The notes beneath the pieces were generated by a model that was not told the origin of the DNA, did not search any database, and saw only the letters and a list, made by a program, of their open reading frames with translations. DNA of 64,000 bases from Dokdonella_A sp964582225. Lineage in GTDB: Bacteria > Pseudomonadota > Gammaproteobacteria > Xanthomonadales > Rhodanobacteraceae. The DNA is taken from the NCBI GenBank assembly GCA_964582225.1, contig CAZORA010000007.1, forward strand, positions 23,840 to 87,839, read 5' to 3'. Position 1 is the first letter of the stretch; every line of letters starts with the position of its first letter. Shown here one piece after another: positions 8,380-16,954 of the stretch. The translations under genes were made by a program, and so were the position numbers.

Positions 8380-10566
8380 CTATACGGGGTGTCGACGCAC
8401 CGCGGTCACCACGTGCAGCCGGCGCACGCCGCGGATCACGTCGGCCAGGTGCTTGCGATCGCGCACCTCGATCGTGAACAGCAAGGTCGCCGCTGCCAGG
8501 TCGCGTTCCTTGTACTCGACGTTTTCGATGTTGGAGCCCACTTCCGCCACCGCAGCGGCGACCTGAGCCAGCACGCCTGGCTTGTTTTCCACTTCGATGC
8601 GCAGCTCGACCCGGTAGTCGCCCTGCACGTTCGCGTCCCAGGCGATTTCCACGCAGCGCTCGGGCAGCTTGCGGAACTCGGGCACATTGGGGCACTCGAT
8701 TCGGTGCACGACGATGCCCTTGCCGGTGGACAGATAGCCCATGATCTCGTCGCCAGGCAGCGGGTGACAGCAGTTGCCGAAGCTGAGCACGCCGCGCTCG
8801 CTGCCGCTGATCAGGATCTTCTCACGGCTGTGACGGACTGCCGCGTGCGAATGCTCGCCGCCGGCCGCGAGCAGGGCCCGCGCGACCGCGTCGGCCACCC
8901 GGTTGCCGAGCGCGATGTCGGCCAGCAGATCCTCCAGGCGCCGGTACTTCTGCTCGCGCAAATAACGCTCGAGCAGCTCCGAACGAACCGCCTCGAGCGA
9001 CGATCCGACGCCGTCCAGCGCGCGGTCGAGCATGCGGTGGCCAAAGTCGATCGCATCTTCATGCTGCAGGCGTTTCAGATGGTGGCGAATCGCGGTACGG
9101 GCGCGGCTTGACACGACCCACTCGAGCCACTGCGGCGAGGGCTGCGCCGAGGGTGCGGTTACGATCTCGATGGTCTGCCCGCTGGTCAGCGGCGTACGCA
9201 GCGGAATCAGGCGCTTGTCGGCGCGAGCGGCGACCGCATGGTCGCCGACGTCGGTGTGTACGGCGTAGGCGAAGTCGAGCGCGGTGGCATTGCGCGGCAG
9301 GGCCAGAATCTCGCCCTTGGGCGTGAACAGGTAGACCTCATCGGGGAACAGGTCGACCTTGACGTTATCAATGAACTCCAGCGACGAAGGCGTCTGGGTT
9401 TCGCGATCGACCAGACCCGACACCCACTCGCGGGCGCGGCTTTGTGCGCTGTTGGCCGGCAGGCCGTCCGTTTTGTAGACCCAGTGCGCAGCGACGCCGC
9501 GCTCCGCCACCGCATCCATTTCCTCAGTGCGAATCTGAATTTCGATAGGCGCCTCGAAGGGCCCGAATAGCACCGTGTGCAGCGACTGGTAGCCGTTCGC
9601 CTTGGGAATCGCAATGAAGTCCTTGAAGCGTCCGTCGAGCGGCTTGTAGAGAGCGTGCACCGCGCCCAGCGCGCGATAACAGTCGGCCACATCGGCCACC
9701 ACCACGCGAAAGCCGTAGACGTCCATGACCTGGGCGAACGACTTGTGATCGTTGCGCATCTTCGTGTAGATGCTGTACGGCGACTTGATGCGGCTGTGTA
9801 CGCGATGGCGGATGTGCTCGGCCTCGAGCTTCGCGTTGAGCGCCTCCTCGATCCGTCGCATCGCTTCGCGGCGGTTGCCGAGCACGGTGCGGATGCGCCC
9901 AGCGATGATCCGGTGTCGGTCTGGATACAGGCGGCGAAAGCCGAGATCCTGCAGCTCGAGGCGAATCTTGTTCATGCCCAGACGCTGCGCGATGGGCGCA
10001 TAGATCTCGAGCGTCTCGCGGGCGATCCGGCGGCGCGACGCCGGCTCCATCGAGTCGAGCGTGCGCATGTTGTGCAAGCGGTCGGCGAGCTTGATCAAAA
10101 TGACGCGCAAATCGCGCGCCATCGCCAGCAGCATCTTGCGGAAGCTCTCCGCGGCGGCTTCCTGGCGGCTGCGGAAGCGCAGCTTGTCGAGCTTGGTGAC
10201 GCCGTCGACCAGCTCGGTCACCGTGGCGCCGAACTTTTCCGTGATTACCGCGGCTTGGAGCGGCGTGTCCTCGAGGGTGTCGTGCAGGATCGCGGTGATG
10301 ATCGTCTCGACGTCCATGCCGAGCTCAGCGAGGATGCTCGCCACCGCCACCGGGTGCGTGATGTAAGGCTCACCGCTCTTGCGCGTCTGTCCCGCGTGCG
10401 CTTCGGCGGCCAGCAGGTACGCATCGCGCACTTGAGCAAGCTGCTTCGCCGGAAGATAAGCCTCGAGCTGCTGCTCGAGCGAGCGCGCATAGGCCGGAAG
10501 GTCCGACGATGCCGGCTCATGCGCCGCCCGCGGCGACGTGGGCGCGGCGCCGGTGCGGCTTTTCAC
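8380..10566 (-). CDS. spoT: bifunctional (p)ppGpp synthetase/hydrolase SpoT
   Basis: A 728-residue long RelA/SpoT homologue. The N-terminal HD hydrolase domain is intact: the HPVAVASILAEL helix is followed by the HDTLEDT motif. The synthetase domain has GRFKDFIAIPKANGYQSLHT. A TGS domain (DEVYLFTPKGEILALPRNATALDFAYAVHTDVG) and a C-terminal ACT domain (VENKPGVLAQVAAAVAEVGSNIENV) follow. It balances the alarmone (p)ppGpp in the stringent response. The start is GTG at 10566, 43 bp after rpoZ, so the two are co-transcribed. Whether the synthetase half is strong or weak (as in E. coli SpoT) cannot be judged here. No second RelA gene is in the window. Confidence 0.97.
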   Translation of the reverse strand: MKSRTGAAPTSPRAAHEPASSDLPAYARSLEQQLEAYLPAKQLAQVRDAYLLAAEAHAGQTRKSGEPYITHPVAVASILAELGMDVETIITAILHDTLEDTPLQAAVITEKFGATVTELVDGVTKLDKLRFRSRQEAAAESFRKMLLAMARDLRVILIKLADRLHNMRTLDSMEPASRRRIARETLEIYAPIAQRLGMNKIRLELQDLGFRRLYPDRHRIIAGRIRTVLGNRREAMRRIEEALNAKLEAEHIRHRVHSRIKSPYSIYTKMRNDHKSFAQVMDVYGFRVVVADVADCYRALGAVHALYKPLDGRFKDFIAIPKANGYQSLHTVLFGPFEAPIEIQIRTEEMDAVAERGVAAHWVYKTDGLPANSAQSRAREWVSGLVDRETQTPSSLEFIDNVKVDLFPDEVYLFTPKGEILALPRNATALDFAYAVHTDVGDHAVAARADKRLIPLRTPLTSGQTIEIVTAPSAQPSPQWLEWVVSSRARTAIRHHLKRLQHEDAIDFGHRMLDRALDGVGSSLEAVRSELLERYLREQKYRRLEDLLADIALGNRVADAVARALLAAGGEHSHAAVRHSREKILISGSERGVLSFGNCCHPLPGDEIMGYLSTGKGIVVHRIECPNVPEFRKLPERCVEIAWDANVQGDYRVELRIEVENKPGVLAQVAAAVAEVGSNIENVEYKERDLAAATLLFTIEVRDRKHLADVIRGVRRLHVVTAVRRHPV

Positions 10567-10609
10567 CCCGCTCCGCTCCGATCGCTACCGCGGTAGCGCG
10601 AGAATTTCA

Positions 10610-10903
10610 TCAAAGATCGTCGCCGCCTTTGCCGAGGTCGTCGTCCACTTCGGCCGCGGCCCACTCGAGCGCCTCGCGCTCCGCGCGCTCGCGCTCCTGG
10701 CGATCGATCTCCTCGATCATCGCCTTGTTGACGGTACCTTCGGCGATTTCGCGCAGTGCGACGACGGTCGGCTTGTCGTTCTCGTCGTCGACCGTCGGCG
10801 TTGCGCCGCGCGCGATCTGGCGCGCACGCTTGGTGCCCATCAGCACCAGCTCGAAGCGGTTGTCCACCACCTTGAGGCAATCTTCCACCGTGATCCTGGC
10901 CAT
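10610..10903 (-). CDS. rpoZ: RNA polymerase omega subunit
   Basis: A 97-residue omega subunit beginning MARITVEDCLKVVDNRFELV, with the conserved TKRARQIARG segment and KPTVVALREIAEGTV. Omega helps assemble beta' and is part of a ppGpp-binding site, which fits co-transcription with spoT. The ATG at 10903 has GGAG(AC) at proper distance and is preferred to an upstream in-frame ATG at 10933. The C terminus is rich in Glu/Asp. A sigma-70 promoter is readable just upstream. In E. coli gmk immediately precedes rpoZ; here about 4.2 kb of mla genes separates them. Confidence 0.96.
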   Translation of the reverse strand: MARITVEDCLKVVDNRFELVLMGTKRARQIARGATPTVDDENDKPTVVALREIAEGTVNKAMIEEIDRQERERAEREALEWAAAEVDDDLGKGGDDL

Positions 10904-10953
10904 CGCTGTCTCCACTGCAAAATCATTGGCCAATCATGGCCTTAAGGTTTGTG

Positions 10954-10983
10954 ATTATACTGTCGCAAATTTGTGCGTTGCAA
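10954..10983 (-). promoter_or_regulatory. sigma-70 promoter for rpoZ-spoT
   Basis: On the minus strand TTGCAA (10978-10983) and a perfect TATAAT (10954-10959) are 18 bp apart. Transcription would start near 10947, giving a leader of about 44 nt before the rpoZ ATG. This is the best consensus promoter I could read in the window. The region is shared with the divergent mlaA, for which no clear promoter was recognised. Confidence 0.65.
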
Positions 10984-11105
10984 TGTGCCCGCAGAGCGTG
11001 CTCGGCACGTGCAGCGACGGCTGCGCCAAGCCGGCGTTTCGCGTAGCCTTGCGCTTCGGCGCCGACCCCCATCCGGCGCCCGGGACAAGCAGAAAAAAGA
11101 CCCAC

Positions 11106-11924
11106 ATGCGCCTCCTTCGCCAGCCCCGCGACGCCCGCGTCGTCCTCCTCGCCATCGGCTTCGCGCTGCTCGCCGGCTGCACCATCGCGCCGCCGCGGAC
11201 GGACGATCCTTGGGAGGGCTTCAACCGCAAGGTACACGTTTTCAATGATGCCGCCGACAAGGCGGTGATCCGGCCGCTGGCGGTCACCTACCGCAAGCTC
11301 ACCACGCGCACCATGCGGCGCCTGATCACCAATTTCTTCGCCAACATCCAACTGCCGATTTCGATCATCAACGACTTGCTGCAGGGCGCCCCCGTTGATG
11401 CGGCGCACAATACCGCACGCATGGCGGTGAACAGCACCGCCGGGCTGCTCGGCCTTTTCGACCCTGCGAGCGAGATGAATCTGGCGGCGCGGAGAACCGA
11501 CTTCGGTGTCACCCTGGCGCGCTGGGGGCTGCCAGAGGGACCCTATCTGGAGCTGCCGTTGGTCGGTCCGACCACTCCGCGCGACGTCTGGCGGCTGCCG
11601 GTCGACAACCGCTTCAGCCCGCTCGGCTGGTACGCGCGCGAGCACGATTTCACCCTGCATGCGGAATATCTGCCGAACTTCCTGTATTTGGTCACCCTGC
11701 GCGCATCGGCCATCGACGCCGAATCCTTGCTGGAAGGCGTCTACGACCCCTATCTGTTCTACCGCGACGCGTACCGCCAGCGTCGGCTGCACGAGATCTA
11801 CCGGGGCAACCCGCCGGCCGAGCTGATCGAGCGCCTGCAGGGCGCCGACGACGAGGATATTGACGACCTGCTCGAGCAGCAGCGCGCCTGGGAACGGGAG
11901 CAGAAAAAACCGCAAGCACACTGA
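11106..11924 (+). CDS. mlaA: outer-membrane lipoprotein MlaA (VacJ)
   Basis: A 272-residue MlaA/VacJ lipoprotein, the outer-membrane component that removes mislocalised phospholipid from the outer leaflet and passes it to MlaC. The signal peptide has a lipobox LLAGC with the lipidated Cys at residue 25. DPWEGFNRKVHVFNDAADKAV and the later LGRWGLPEGPYLELPLVGP-like stretch (here LARWGLPEGPYLELPLVGPT) are signature segments. The C terminus is acidic and charged. The frame stays open for about 600 bp upstream, but the ATG at 11106 starts the signal peptide; no good Shine-Dalgarno is visible. It converges on mlaB with 48 bp between stops, so the whole pathway lies together although mlaA has its own transcript. 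Confidence 0.95.
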   Translation: MRLLRQPRDARVVLLAIGFALLAGCTIAPPRTDDPWEGFNRKVHVFNDAADKAVIRPLAVTYRKLTTRTMRRLITNFFANIQLPISIINDLLQGAPVDAAHNTARMAVNSTAGLLGLFDPASEMNLAARRTDFGVTLARWGLPEGPYLELPLVGPTTPRDVWRLPVDNRFSPLGWYAREHDFTLHAEYLPNFLYLVTLRASAIDAESLLEGVYDPYLFYRDAYRQRRLHEIYRGNPPAELIERLQGADDEDIDDLLEQQRAWEREQKKPQAH

Positions 11925-11972
11925 GTCGGAGGGGTCGGCAGCAGCGCGCAGCCAACGTCCGACAGCGTGCGC

Positions 11973-12290
11973 TCAGGAGGCGGCGTCCGCCGAGATTCCG
12001 AGCAGACCCTCGACCTGACAGAGCTGCGCCAGCGCGTGCAGCGCCGCGGGTGCCCGCTCCACCTGCAGCCGCATGCCGCGTGCTGCGGCGCGGGCCGCCC
12101 AGGCGAGCAATAGCGCCAGCGTAGCGCTGTCGATGTCCTCGAGACCTGCGGCGTCGAGCTTCAGCTCGCCGCCACGCCCGAGCAGCTCCTCGCTGCGCGC
12201 CAGCGCGGCCTTCACTCCGGCAAAACCCGCCGTTCCGCTCAGGCGCACGCGATCCGGCGCGAGGCGTTCGATTTGCAGCGTGCCGCTCAC
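11973..12290 (-). CDS. mlaB: MlaB, STAS-domain subunit of the Mla transporter
   Basis: A 105-residue STAS-domain protein. The conserved loop is ELKLDAAGLEDIDSATLALLLAW, with Ser/Thr where the anti-sigma-antagonist phosphosite lies. MlaB binds the ATPase MlaF on the cytoplasmic face and is needed for transporter activity. Its GTG start overlaps the mlaC stop by 4 nt (GTGA), which points to translational coupling. It is the last gene of the mlaFEDCB operon. Confidence 0.9.
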   Translation of the reverse strand: MSGTLQIERLAPDRVRLSGTAGFAGVKAALARSEELLGRGGELKLDAAGLEDIDSATLALLLAWAARAAARGMRLQVERAPAALHALAQLCQVEGLLGISADAAS

Positions 12291-12931
12291 GAGCCCTTCG
12301 GAGCCTCCCCCTGCATGCCCTCGAGCGCCGCCCGACCCTGGCTCTCGAGACGCACGATCAGGGCGTCGAGCCCGGTCTTCTGGATCTCCGCGCCGACCTG
12401 GTTGCGGTAATTGGTGATGTAGGAAATGCCCTCGATGATCACATCGTAGGCCTTCCAGTCGCCGTCGCGGGTCTTGCGGAACGCGTAGTCGACCGCAATC
12501 GTCTTGCCGTCGTCCAGCACCACCTGGGTGCGCACGATCGTGCGCTTGTCGTTGGTCTCGCCCTTGAACGGCAGCACGCGCACCTTGCCGCGGGTGTAGT
12601 TCAGCAGACCTTCCGCATAGCGGTCGACCAGGGAGTCATAGAAGGCCTTGGCGAAGCGCGCGCGCTGCTCGGGTGTGGCGCTGCGCGCGTACTGGCCGAG
12701 CACCAGGATCGAGGCGTAGTCGATGTCGAAATGCGGCAGGAACACATCGTCGATCAGCTCGATCAGCCGCCGGTGGTCCTGCTGCAATTCGGCCTTGCGA
12801 CCGCTGACCGCCTGATCAAGCTCGTCGGCGATCTTCTGCACGATCTGATCGGGCGCGGCGGGCGCCGCGCGGACCGGCGCCGCGGCCAGGGCCAGCAGGG
12901 CGGCAAAAGCACAGACCAGAATGCGCAACAT
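12287..12931 (-). CDS. mlaC: MlaC, periplasmic phospholipid-binding protein
   Basis: A 214-residue MlaC (Ttg2D) protein with a cleavable signal peptide (MLRILVCAFAALLALAAAPVRA). It ferries phospholipid between the outer-membrane MlaA complex and inner-membrane MlaFEDB. Family segments include HFDIDYASILVLGQYARSAT near residues 70-90, FYDSLVDRYAEGLLNYT, and the C-terminal WKAYDVIIEGISYITNYRNQ. GAGGAG precedes the ATG. It lies 9 bp after mlaD and overlaps mlaB. Confidence 0.94.
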   Translation of the reverse strand: MLRILVCAFAALLALAAAPVRAAPAAPDQIVQKIADELDQAVSGRKAELQQDHRRLIELIDDVFLPHFDIDYASILVLGQYARSATPEQRARFAKAFYDSLVDRYAEGLLNYTRGKVRVLPFKGETNDKRTIVRTQVVLDDGKTIAVDYAFRKTRDGDWKAYDVIIEGISYITNYRNQVGAEIQKTGLDALIVRLESQGRAALEGMQGEAPKGS

Positions 12932-12940
12932 GACGGCTCC

Positions 12941-13453
12941 TCAATGATGGGTTTCTGCGTCCGACGAGTCCGGCGGCGGGTTTTTGCTGCCGGAAGACGA
13001 GCCGCTGCCGACCAGGAACTTGCCGATCAGATCCTCGAGCTGCATCGACGACTGGGTCAGCACGAAGCGGTCGCCGTCCTTGAACATGTCGGGCGAACCG
13101 CCGGGCTGGATGCCAACGTACTGGTCGCCAAGCAAACCGCTGGTGAATATCGAGGCCGAGGAGTCGTCGGGGATGTCCCTGTAGCGCTCGTCGATGGCGA
13201 GTTCGACCTCGGCTTCGAGCTGCTGTGGATCGAGCGCGATGGACTGTACCGAGCCGATCCGCACGCCCGCGAGCTTGACCGGCGCACGCAGCTTCAACTG
13301 GCCGATATTGCCGAAGCGCGCGGTCAGGGTATAGCTCGGCCCCTGGCTGAAGTTCGCCACCGAGGTGGTCTGCGTGGCGAGATAGGCGAGCGCCGCGAAT
13401 CCGAGAACGATGAACAGGCCGGTACCAACCTGAAAGGAGCGTCGCTGGGTCAT
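12941..13453 (-). CDS. mlaD: MlaD, MCE-domain substrate-binding subunit
   Basis: A 170-residue MlaD with one N-terminal transmembrane helix (residues about 10-27, FIVLGFAALAYLATQ) and a single MCE domain (TARFGNIGQLKLRAPVKLAGVRIGSV). MlaD forms a hexameric ring in the periplasm over the MlaE dimer and holds the lipid channel. The C-terminal tail (SSSGSKNPPPDSSDAETHH) is low complexity. Unlike the tight spacing elsewhere in the operon, 132 bp separates it from the mlaE stop, and that gap carries a strong stem-loop. Confidence 0.94.
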   Translation of the reverse strand: MTQRRSFQVGTGLFIVLGFAALAYLATQTTSVANFSQGPSYTLTARFGNIGQLKLRAPVKLAGVRIGSVQSIALDPQQLEAEVELAIDERYRDIPDDSSASIFTSGLLGDQYVGIQPGGSPDMFKDGDRFVLTQSSMQLEDLIGKFLVGSGSSSGSKNPPPDSSDAETHH

Positions 13454-13517
13454 GACATGAATCCGCTGAACTGAAGCGCAGCGCGCGGGCTCCGCGCGGT
13501 CGGATGGCTTCGCGTGG

Positions 13518-13540
13518 CCCCGCCGACAGGCGCGGCGGGG
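13518..13540. other. stem-loop between mlaE and mlaD
   Basis: A perfect 8-bp G+C inverted repeat, CCCCGCCG and CGGCGGGG, separated by 7 nt, sits in the only sizeable gap of the mla operon. It could be an RNA-processing, stabilising or attenuating hairpin that sets the level of mlaDCB relative to mlaFE. There is no T run on either strand. Confidence 0.5.
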
Positions 13541-13585
13541 GACGGCTGGATGAATCGGTGGGTCACGATATCGACTCCTCGCGCA

Positions 13586-14356
13586 TCACATCAGGAACGC
13601 GGTCATCACGAAGTCGAGCGCGAGCACCACGATCGACGAGGCAACCACGGTGCGCGTGGTCGCATAGGCCACGCCTTCGCTGGTGGGCGGCGTGGTATAG
13701 CCCTGGAACACCGCGATTAGCGCCACGACGGCGCCGAAAGCGACGCTCTTCCAGACGCCATTGATCACGTCCTTCCAGACGTCGACGCTGGAAGTCATGT
13801 TGGACCAGAAGCTGCCGTTGTCGAGGCCAAGCCAGGACACGCCGACCAGGTGCGCGCCGAAGATGCCGAGCGCATTGAAGATGCAAGCGAGCAGCGGCAT
13901 CGCGATCAGCGCACCCAGAAACCGCGGTGCGGCGACGTAGGCCAGCGGATCGACCGCCATCATCTCCATCGCCGCGAGCTGGTCGGTCGCCCGCATCAGG
14001 CCGATCTCGGCGGTGATCGAGGTGCCGGCGCGCCCGGCAAAGAGCAGCGCCGTCACCACCGGACCCAGCTCGCGGTAGAGCGAGAGCGAGACCACGGTAC
14101 CGAGCGCTGCGGTGCCGCCGAAGATCGACAGCACGTAATAGAGCTGCAACCCCAGCACCATGCCCACGAAAAGCCCGCTGATCATGATGATGACCAGGCT
14201 CATCGCGCCGGCGAACCACACCTGGCGAACGGTCTCGCGGAAATAGCGCAAGCTGCCCGGCAGCGCGCCCAGGATCTGCAGCAGAAACAGGCCGCAGGCG
14301 CCCACCGGGGCCAGCAGGTCGCCGAAGCTCGCACTGAAACGGCGCGCCGCGCTCAC
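13586..14356 (-). CDS. mlaE: MlaE, permease of the Mla lipid transporter
   Basis: A 256-residue MlaE/YrbE permease with five or six hydrophobic helices. Hallmarks are SLYRELGPVVTALLFAGRAG, the coupling segment EIGLMRATDQLAAMEMMAVDPLAYVAAPRF, and the later FQGYTTPPTSEGVAYATTRTVV. A dimer of MlaE forms the membrane core under MlaD. The start GTG overlaps the mlaF stop by 4 nt (GTGA), so mlaF and mlaE are coupled. Confidence 0.95.
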   Translation of the reverse strand: MSAARRFSASFGDLLAPVGACGLFLLQILGALPGSLRYFRETVRQVWFAGAMSLVIIMISGLFVGMVLGLQLYYVLSIFGGTAALGTVVSLSLYRELGPVVTALLFAGRAGTSITAEIGLMRATDQLAAMEMMAVDPLAYVAAPRFLGALIAMPLLACIFNALGIFGAHLVGVSWLGLDNGSFWSNMTSSVDVWKDVINGVWKSVAFGAVVALIAVFQGYTTPPTSEGVAYATTRTVVASSIVVLALDFVMTAFLM

Positions 14357-15192
14357 GAGAGCCGCTCCGCCGCCGGCGGAAAGCCGAGATCCGTCGCGTA
14401 GTCCCGCGCCGGATACTGGAACGGCACGGGCCCGTCCGCCTCACCGCCGAAGAACTGCCGGGTCCAGGGCGAATCGCCCTTCGCCAGCTCCTGCGGTCGG
14501 CCGCTCGCCACGATCCGCCCGCCGGCCAGCAGATAGACGAAGTCCGCCACCCGCGAAACCGCCGAAAACTCGTGGCCGACCAGGATGCTGGTGATGCCCA
14601 GCGTATCGTTCAGGGTGCGAATCAGCTTGACCACCTGATTGAGCGCGATCGGGTCGAGACCGACGAAGGGCTCGTCGTAGAGGATCAGCATCGGATCGCG
14701 CACGATCGCGCGAGCGAGAGCGACGCGCCGCGCCATGCCGCCCGAGAGCTCGTTCGGCATCAGCTCGGCGGCGCCACGCAGGCCGACCGCCTGCAGCTTG
14801 GTGAGCACGATGTTGCGCACCAGCTCCTCGGGCAGATCGAGGTGCTGGCGCAGCGGAAAAGCGACGTTTTCGAACACGCTGAAGTCGGTCAGCAGTGCCG
14901 AATTTTGAAACAGATAGCCGATCTTCTCGCGCAACCCGAACAGGTCCTCGCGCCTGAGCCGCGGCACGTCCTGGCCGTCGATGCGGATGCTGCCGGCATC
15001 CGGCCGGCGTTGCCCGGTGATGTGGCGCAGCAGGGTGGTCTTGCCGCAGCCGCTCGGCCCCATTACCGCGGTCACCCGGCCGCGCCGGACGTCGAGATCG
15101 ACGCCCTCGAAGATGGTCTTGCGACCGAGCACCGTGTGCAGGCCGCGCACTTCGATCAGCACGGGCGCGTCCGCAGTCGAGGTTTGGCTCAC
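14353..15192 (-). CDS. mlaF: MlaF, ATPase of the Mla lipid transporter
   Basis: A 279-residue ABC ATPase. Walker A is MGPSGCGKTTLL, the Q-loop is YLFQNSALL, the signature LSGGMARRVALARA is followed by Walker B LILYDEPFVGLDP, and the H-loop histidine is in GHEF. The C-terminal extension (DGPVPFQYPARDYATDLGF) resembles the MlaF tail that contacts the neighbouring subunit and MlaB. It is the first gene of mlaFEDCB; gmk ends 69 bp upstream. The start is GTG. Confidence 0.95.
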   Translation of the reverse strand: MSQTSTADAPVLIEVRGLHTVLGRKTIFEGVDLDVRRGRVTAVMGPSGCGKTTLLRHITGQRRPDAGSIRIDGQDVPRLRREDLFGLREKIGYLFQNSALLTDFSVFENVAFPLRQHLDLPEELVRNIVLTKLQAVGLRGAAELMPNELSGGMARRVALARAIVRDPMLILYDEPFVGLDPIALNQVVKLIRTLNDTLGITSILVGHEFSAVSRVADFVYLLAGGRIVASGRPQELAKGDSPWTRQFFGGEADGPVPFQYPARDYATDLGFPPAAERLS

Positions 15193-15261
15193 GGCATCCG
15201 ATCTCGCGGCTGGAAGGAATTCAGGGCGCGCGGCGCGGCGCCGAACTCGCAGGCCGCCAGC

Positions 15262-15912
15262 TTAGCCGAGGCCTGCCGAATCCCGCCAGCCGCGCACCTC
15301 CCCGGCCAGCAGATCGCGCAGCAGCGCTTCATTGCGGGCGAGCTGGGTCGCAGTGCGCAGGCGACGTGCGGAGACGATCGAGCGCAGGTCGCCGAGCGCG
15401 TCGGCAAACTCGTCGTTGATCACCAGATAGTCGAACTCGTGGGCGTGGGCGACTTCCTCGCAGGAGGCGGTCAGGCGCCGATTGATGGTGGCCGCGTCAT
15501 CGGACGCGCGAGTGCGCAAGCGTCGCTCGAGCTCGACGCGCGAAGGCGGCAGGATGAACACGCTGAGCGCCTCGGGCAGCGCCGCGCGCACCTGACGGGC
15601 GCCCTGCCAGTCGATTTCGAGCAGCACGTCGCGGCCCTGCGCCAGCAGCGGCTCGACCGCGCTGCGCGAAGTGCCATAGCGATGCCCGAACACCTCGGCG
15701 TGCTCGAGGAACAGGTTCTGCTCGACCATCCGCGCGAACACCCCCTCGTTGACGAAGTGGTACTGCTCGCCGTCGCGATCCTGCGGCCGCAACGGCCGCG
15801 TGGTGTGCGAGATCGACAGCGCAATCTCCGGCTCGCGCTCGAGCAGGGCGTGCACCAGGCTGGTCTTGCCGGTGCCCGACGGCGCCGAAATGATGTAGAG
15901 GGTTCCGCTCAC
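15262..15912 (-). CDS. gmk: guanylate kinase
   Basis: A 216-residue guanylate kinase that phosphorylates GMP/dGMP with ATP. The P-loop is SAPSGTGKTSLV at residues 9-20, the GMP-binding segment is SHTTRPLRPQDRDGEQYHFV, and LEIDWQGARQVR and the lid residues RRLRTRASDD follow. The start is GTG. In E. coli it precedes rpoZ; here the mla genes intervene. yicC is 90 bp upstream on the same strand. Because ppGpp inhibits Gmk in many bacteria, proximity to spoT is of note but common. Confidence 0.96.
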   Translation of the reverse strand: MSGTLYIISAPSGTGKTSLVHALLEREPEIALSISHTTRPLRPQDRDGEQYHFVNEGVFARMVEQNLFLEHAEVFGHRYGTSRSAVEPLLAQGRDVLLEIDWQGARQVRAALPEALSVFILPPSRVELERRLRTRASDDAATINRRLTASCEEVAHAHEFDYLVINDEFADALGDLRSIVSARRLRTATQLARNEALLRDLLAGEVRGWRDSAGLG

Positions 15913-16002
15913 GCAGCATCACCGCGGGTGAAAAACAAAATGGAAACAGGCGTTCCGGCGCGCGTCAACCGCTGCCGCGATGCCGACCGCGACCGACGCC
16001 GG

Positions 16003-16851
16003 CTACTCAAGATTCTGCACCTGCTCGCGCATCTGCTCGATCAGCACCTTGAGCTCGACCGCGGCCGAGGTGGTCTCGGCGTCGGCGGCCTTCGAGCCGA
16101 GGGTGTTCGCCTCGCGGTTGAATTCCTGCATGAGGAAGTCGAGGCGCCGCCCGATCGGCTCGGCGAGGCCGGCGATGCGGCGCGCCTCGGCAATGTGGGC
16201 GTCGAGTCGATCGAGCTCTTCGTCGACATCCAGACGCTGCAGCTGCAGCACGACCTCCTGCTCCAGTCGACCCGGATCGAGCGGCTGGCGCAGCTCCGCC
16301 AGGCGCGCGTCGAGCCGCGCCCGCAGCGCCTGGCGAAGCGCCGGCAGATGCGCGCGCACTGCGCCGGTGATGCGCTCGATCGCGTCCAGGCGTTCGCCGA
16401 GAAAAGCCCCCAGGCGCGCGCCTTCACGCTCGCGGGTGGCGATCAGTTCGTCGAGCCCGCGGTCGAGCAGGTCCAGCGAGGCGTCACTCAGGCCCTGGCG
16501 ATCGAGCGGCTCCTCGAGCAGCAGCCCCGGCCAGCCGAGCAGGCTGGTGAAATCCACCTGCAGCACCGGAAATTTCGCCGCCAGCAGATGCGCGGTCTCG
16601 GCCAGGCGCGCGGTGAGAGCCGCGTCGAGCGTGATTGCGGCGGCGTCCGCGCGCGGCTTCCAGCGAAGACTCAGATCGACTTTGCCGCGACCAAGGCGCG
16701 AGCTCACCCGCTCGCGCAGCGCCGGCTCGAGCGCGCGCAGCTCGTCCGGCAGGCGCAGGCCGAGCTCGAGCCAGCGGTGGTTGACCGAGCGCAGCTCGAA
16801 GCTCAGCGAGCCGCGTGCGGTATCGGCCTCGACGCTGGCGTAGGCGGTCAT
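16003..16851 (-). CDS. yicC: YicC family endoribonuclease
   Basis: A 282-residue YicC/YloC protein, whose family members are endoribonucleases linked to small-RNA decay and survival in stationary phase. The N terminus (MTAYASVEADTARGSLSFELRSVNHRWLEL) and the C-terminal DUF1732 helix (RRLDFLMQEFNREANTLGSKA) are typical. The C terminus is strongly helical. The frame is open upstream, but the ATG at 16851 begins the conserved domain. It is divergent from rph with 103 bp between starts, the same arrangement as yicC/rph in E. coli. Confidence 0.93.
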   Translation of the reverse strand: MTAYASVEADTARGSLSFELRSVNHRWLELGLRLPDELRALEPALRERVSSRLGRGKVDLSLRWKPRADAAAITLDAALTARLAETAHLLAAKFPVLQVDFTSLLGWPGLLLEEPLDRQGLSDASLDLLDRGLDELIATREREGARLGAFLGERLDAIERITGAVRAHLPALRQALRARLDARLAELRQPLDPGRLEQEVVLQLQRLDVDEELDRLDAHIAEARRIAGLAEPIGRRLDFLMQEFNREANTLGSKAADAETTSAAVELKVLIEQMREQVQNLE

Positions 16852-16954
16852 GCTGCGCAATGGAGGGCTCCCGCAGGCGAATCCCGCGCAAGGTAGCACA
16901 GCGCGCGGCCCGTCCGCGGCTAGACTAGGCGGCTGTTTCGAAGCCGGATCCGAG

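Noticed and set aside
14572..16896. 774-codon plus-strand frame opposite mlaF, gmk and yicC
   Set aside because: It spans three recognised genes on the other strand; long shadow frames are expected at this GC content.
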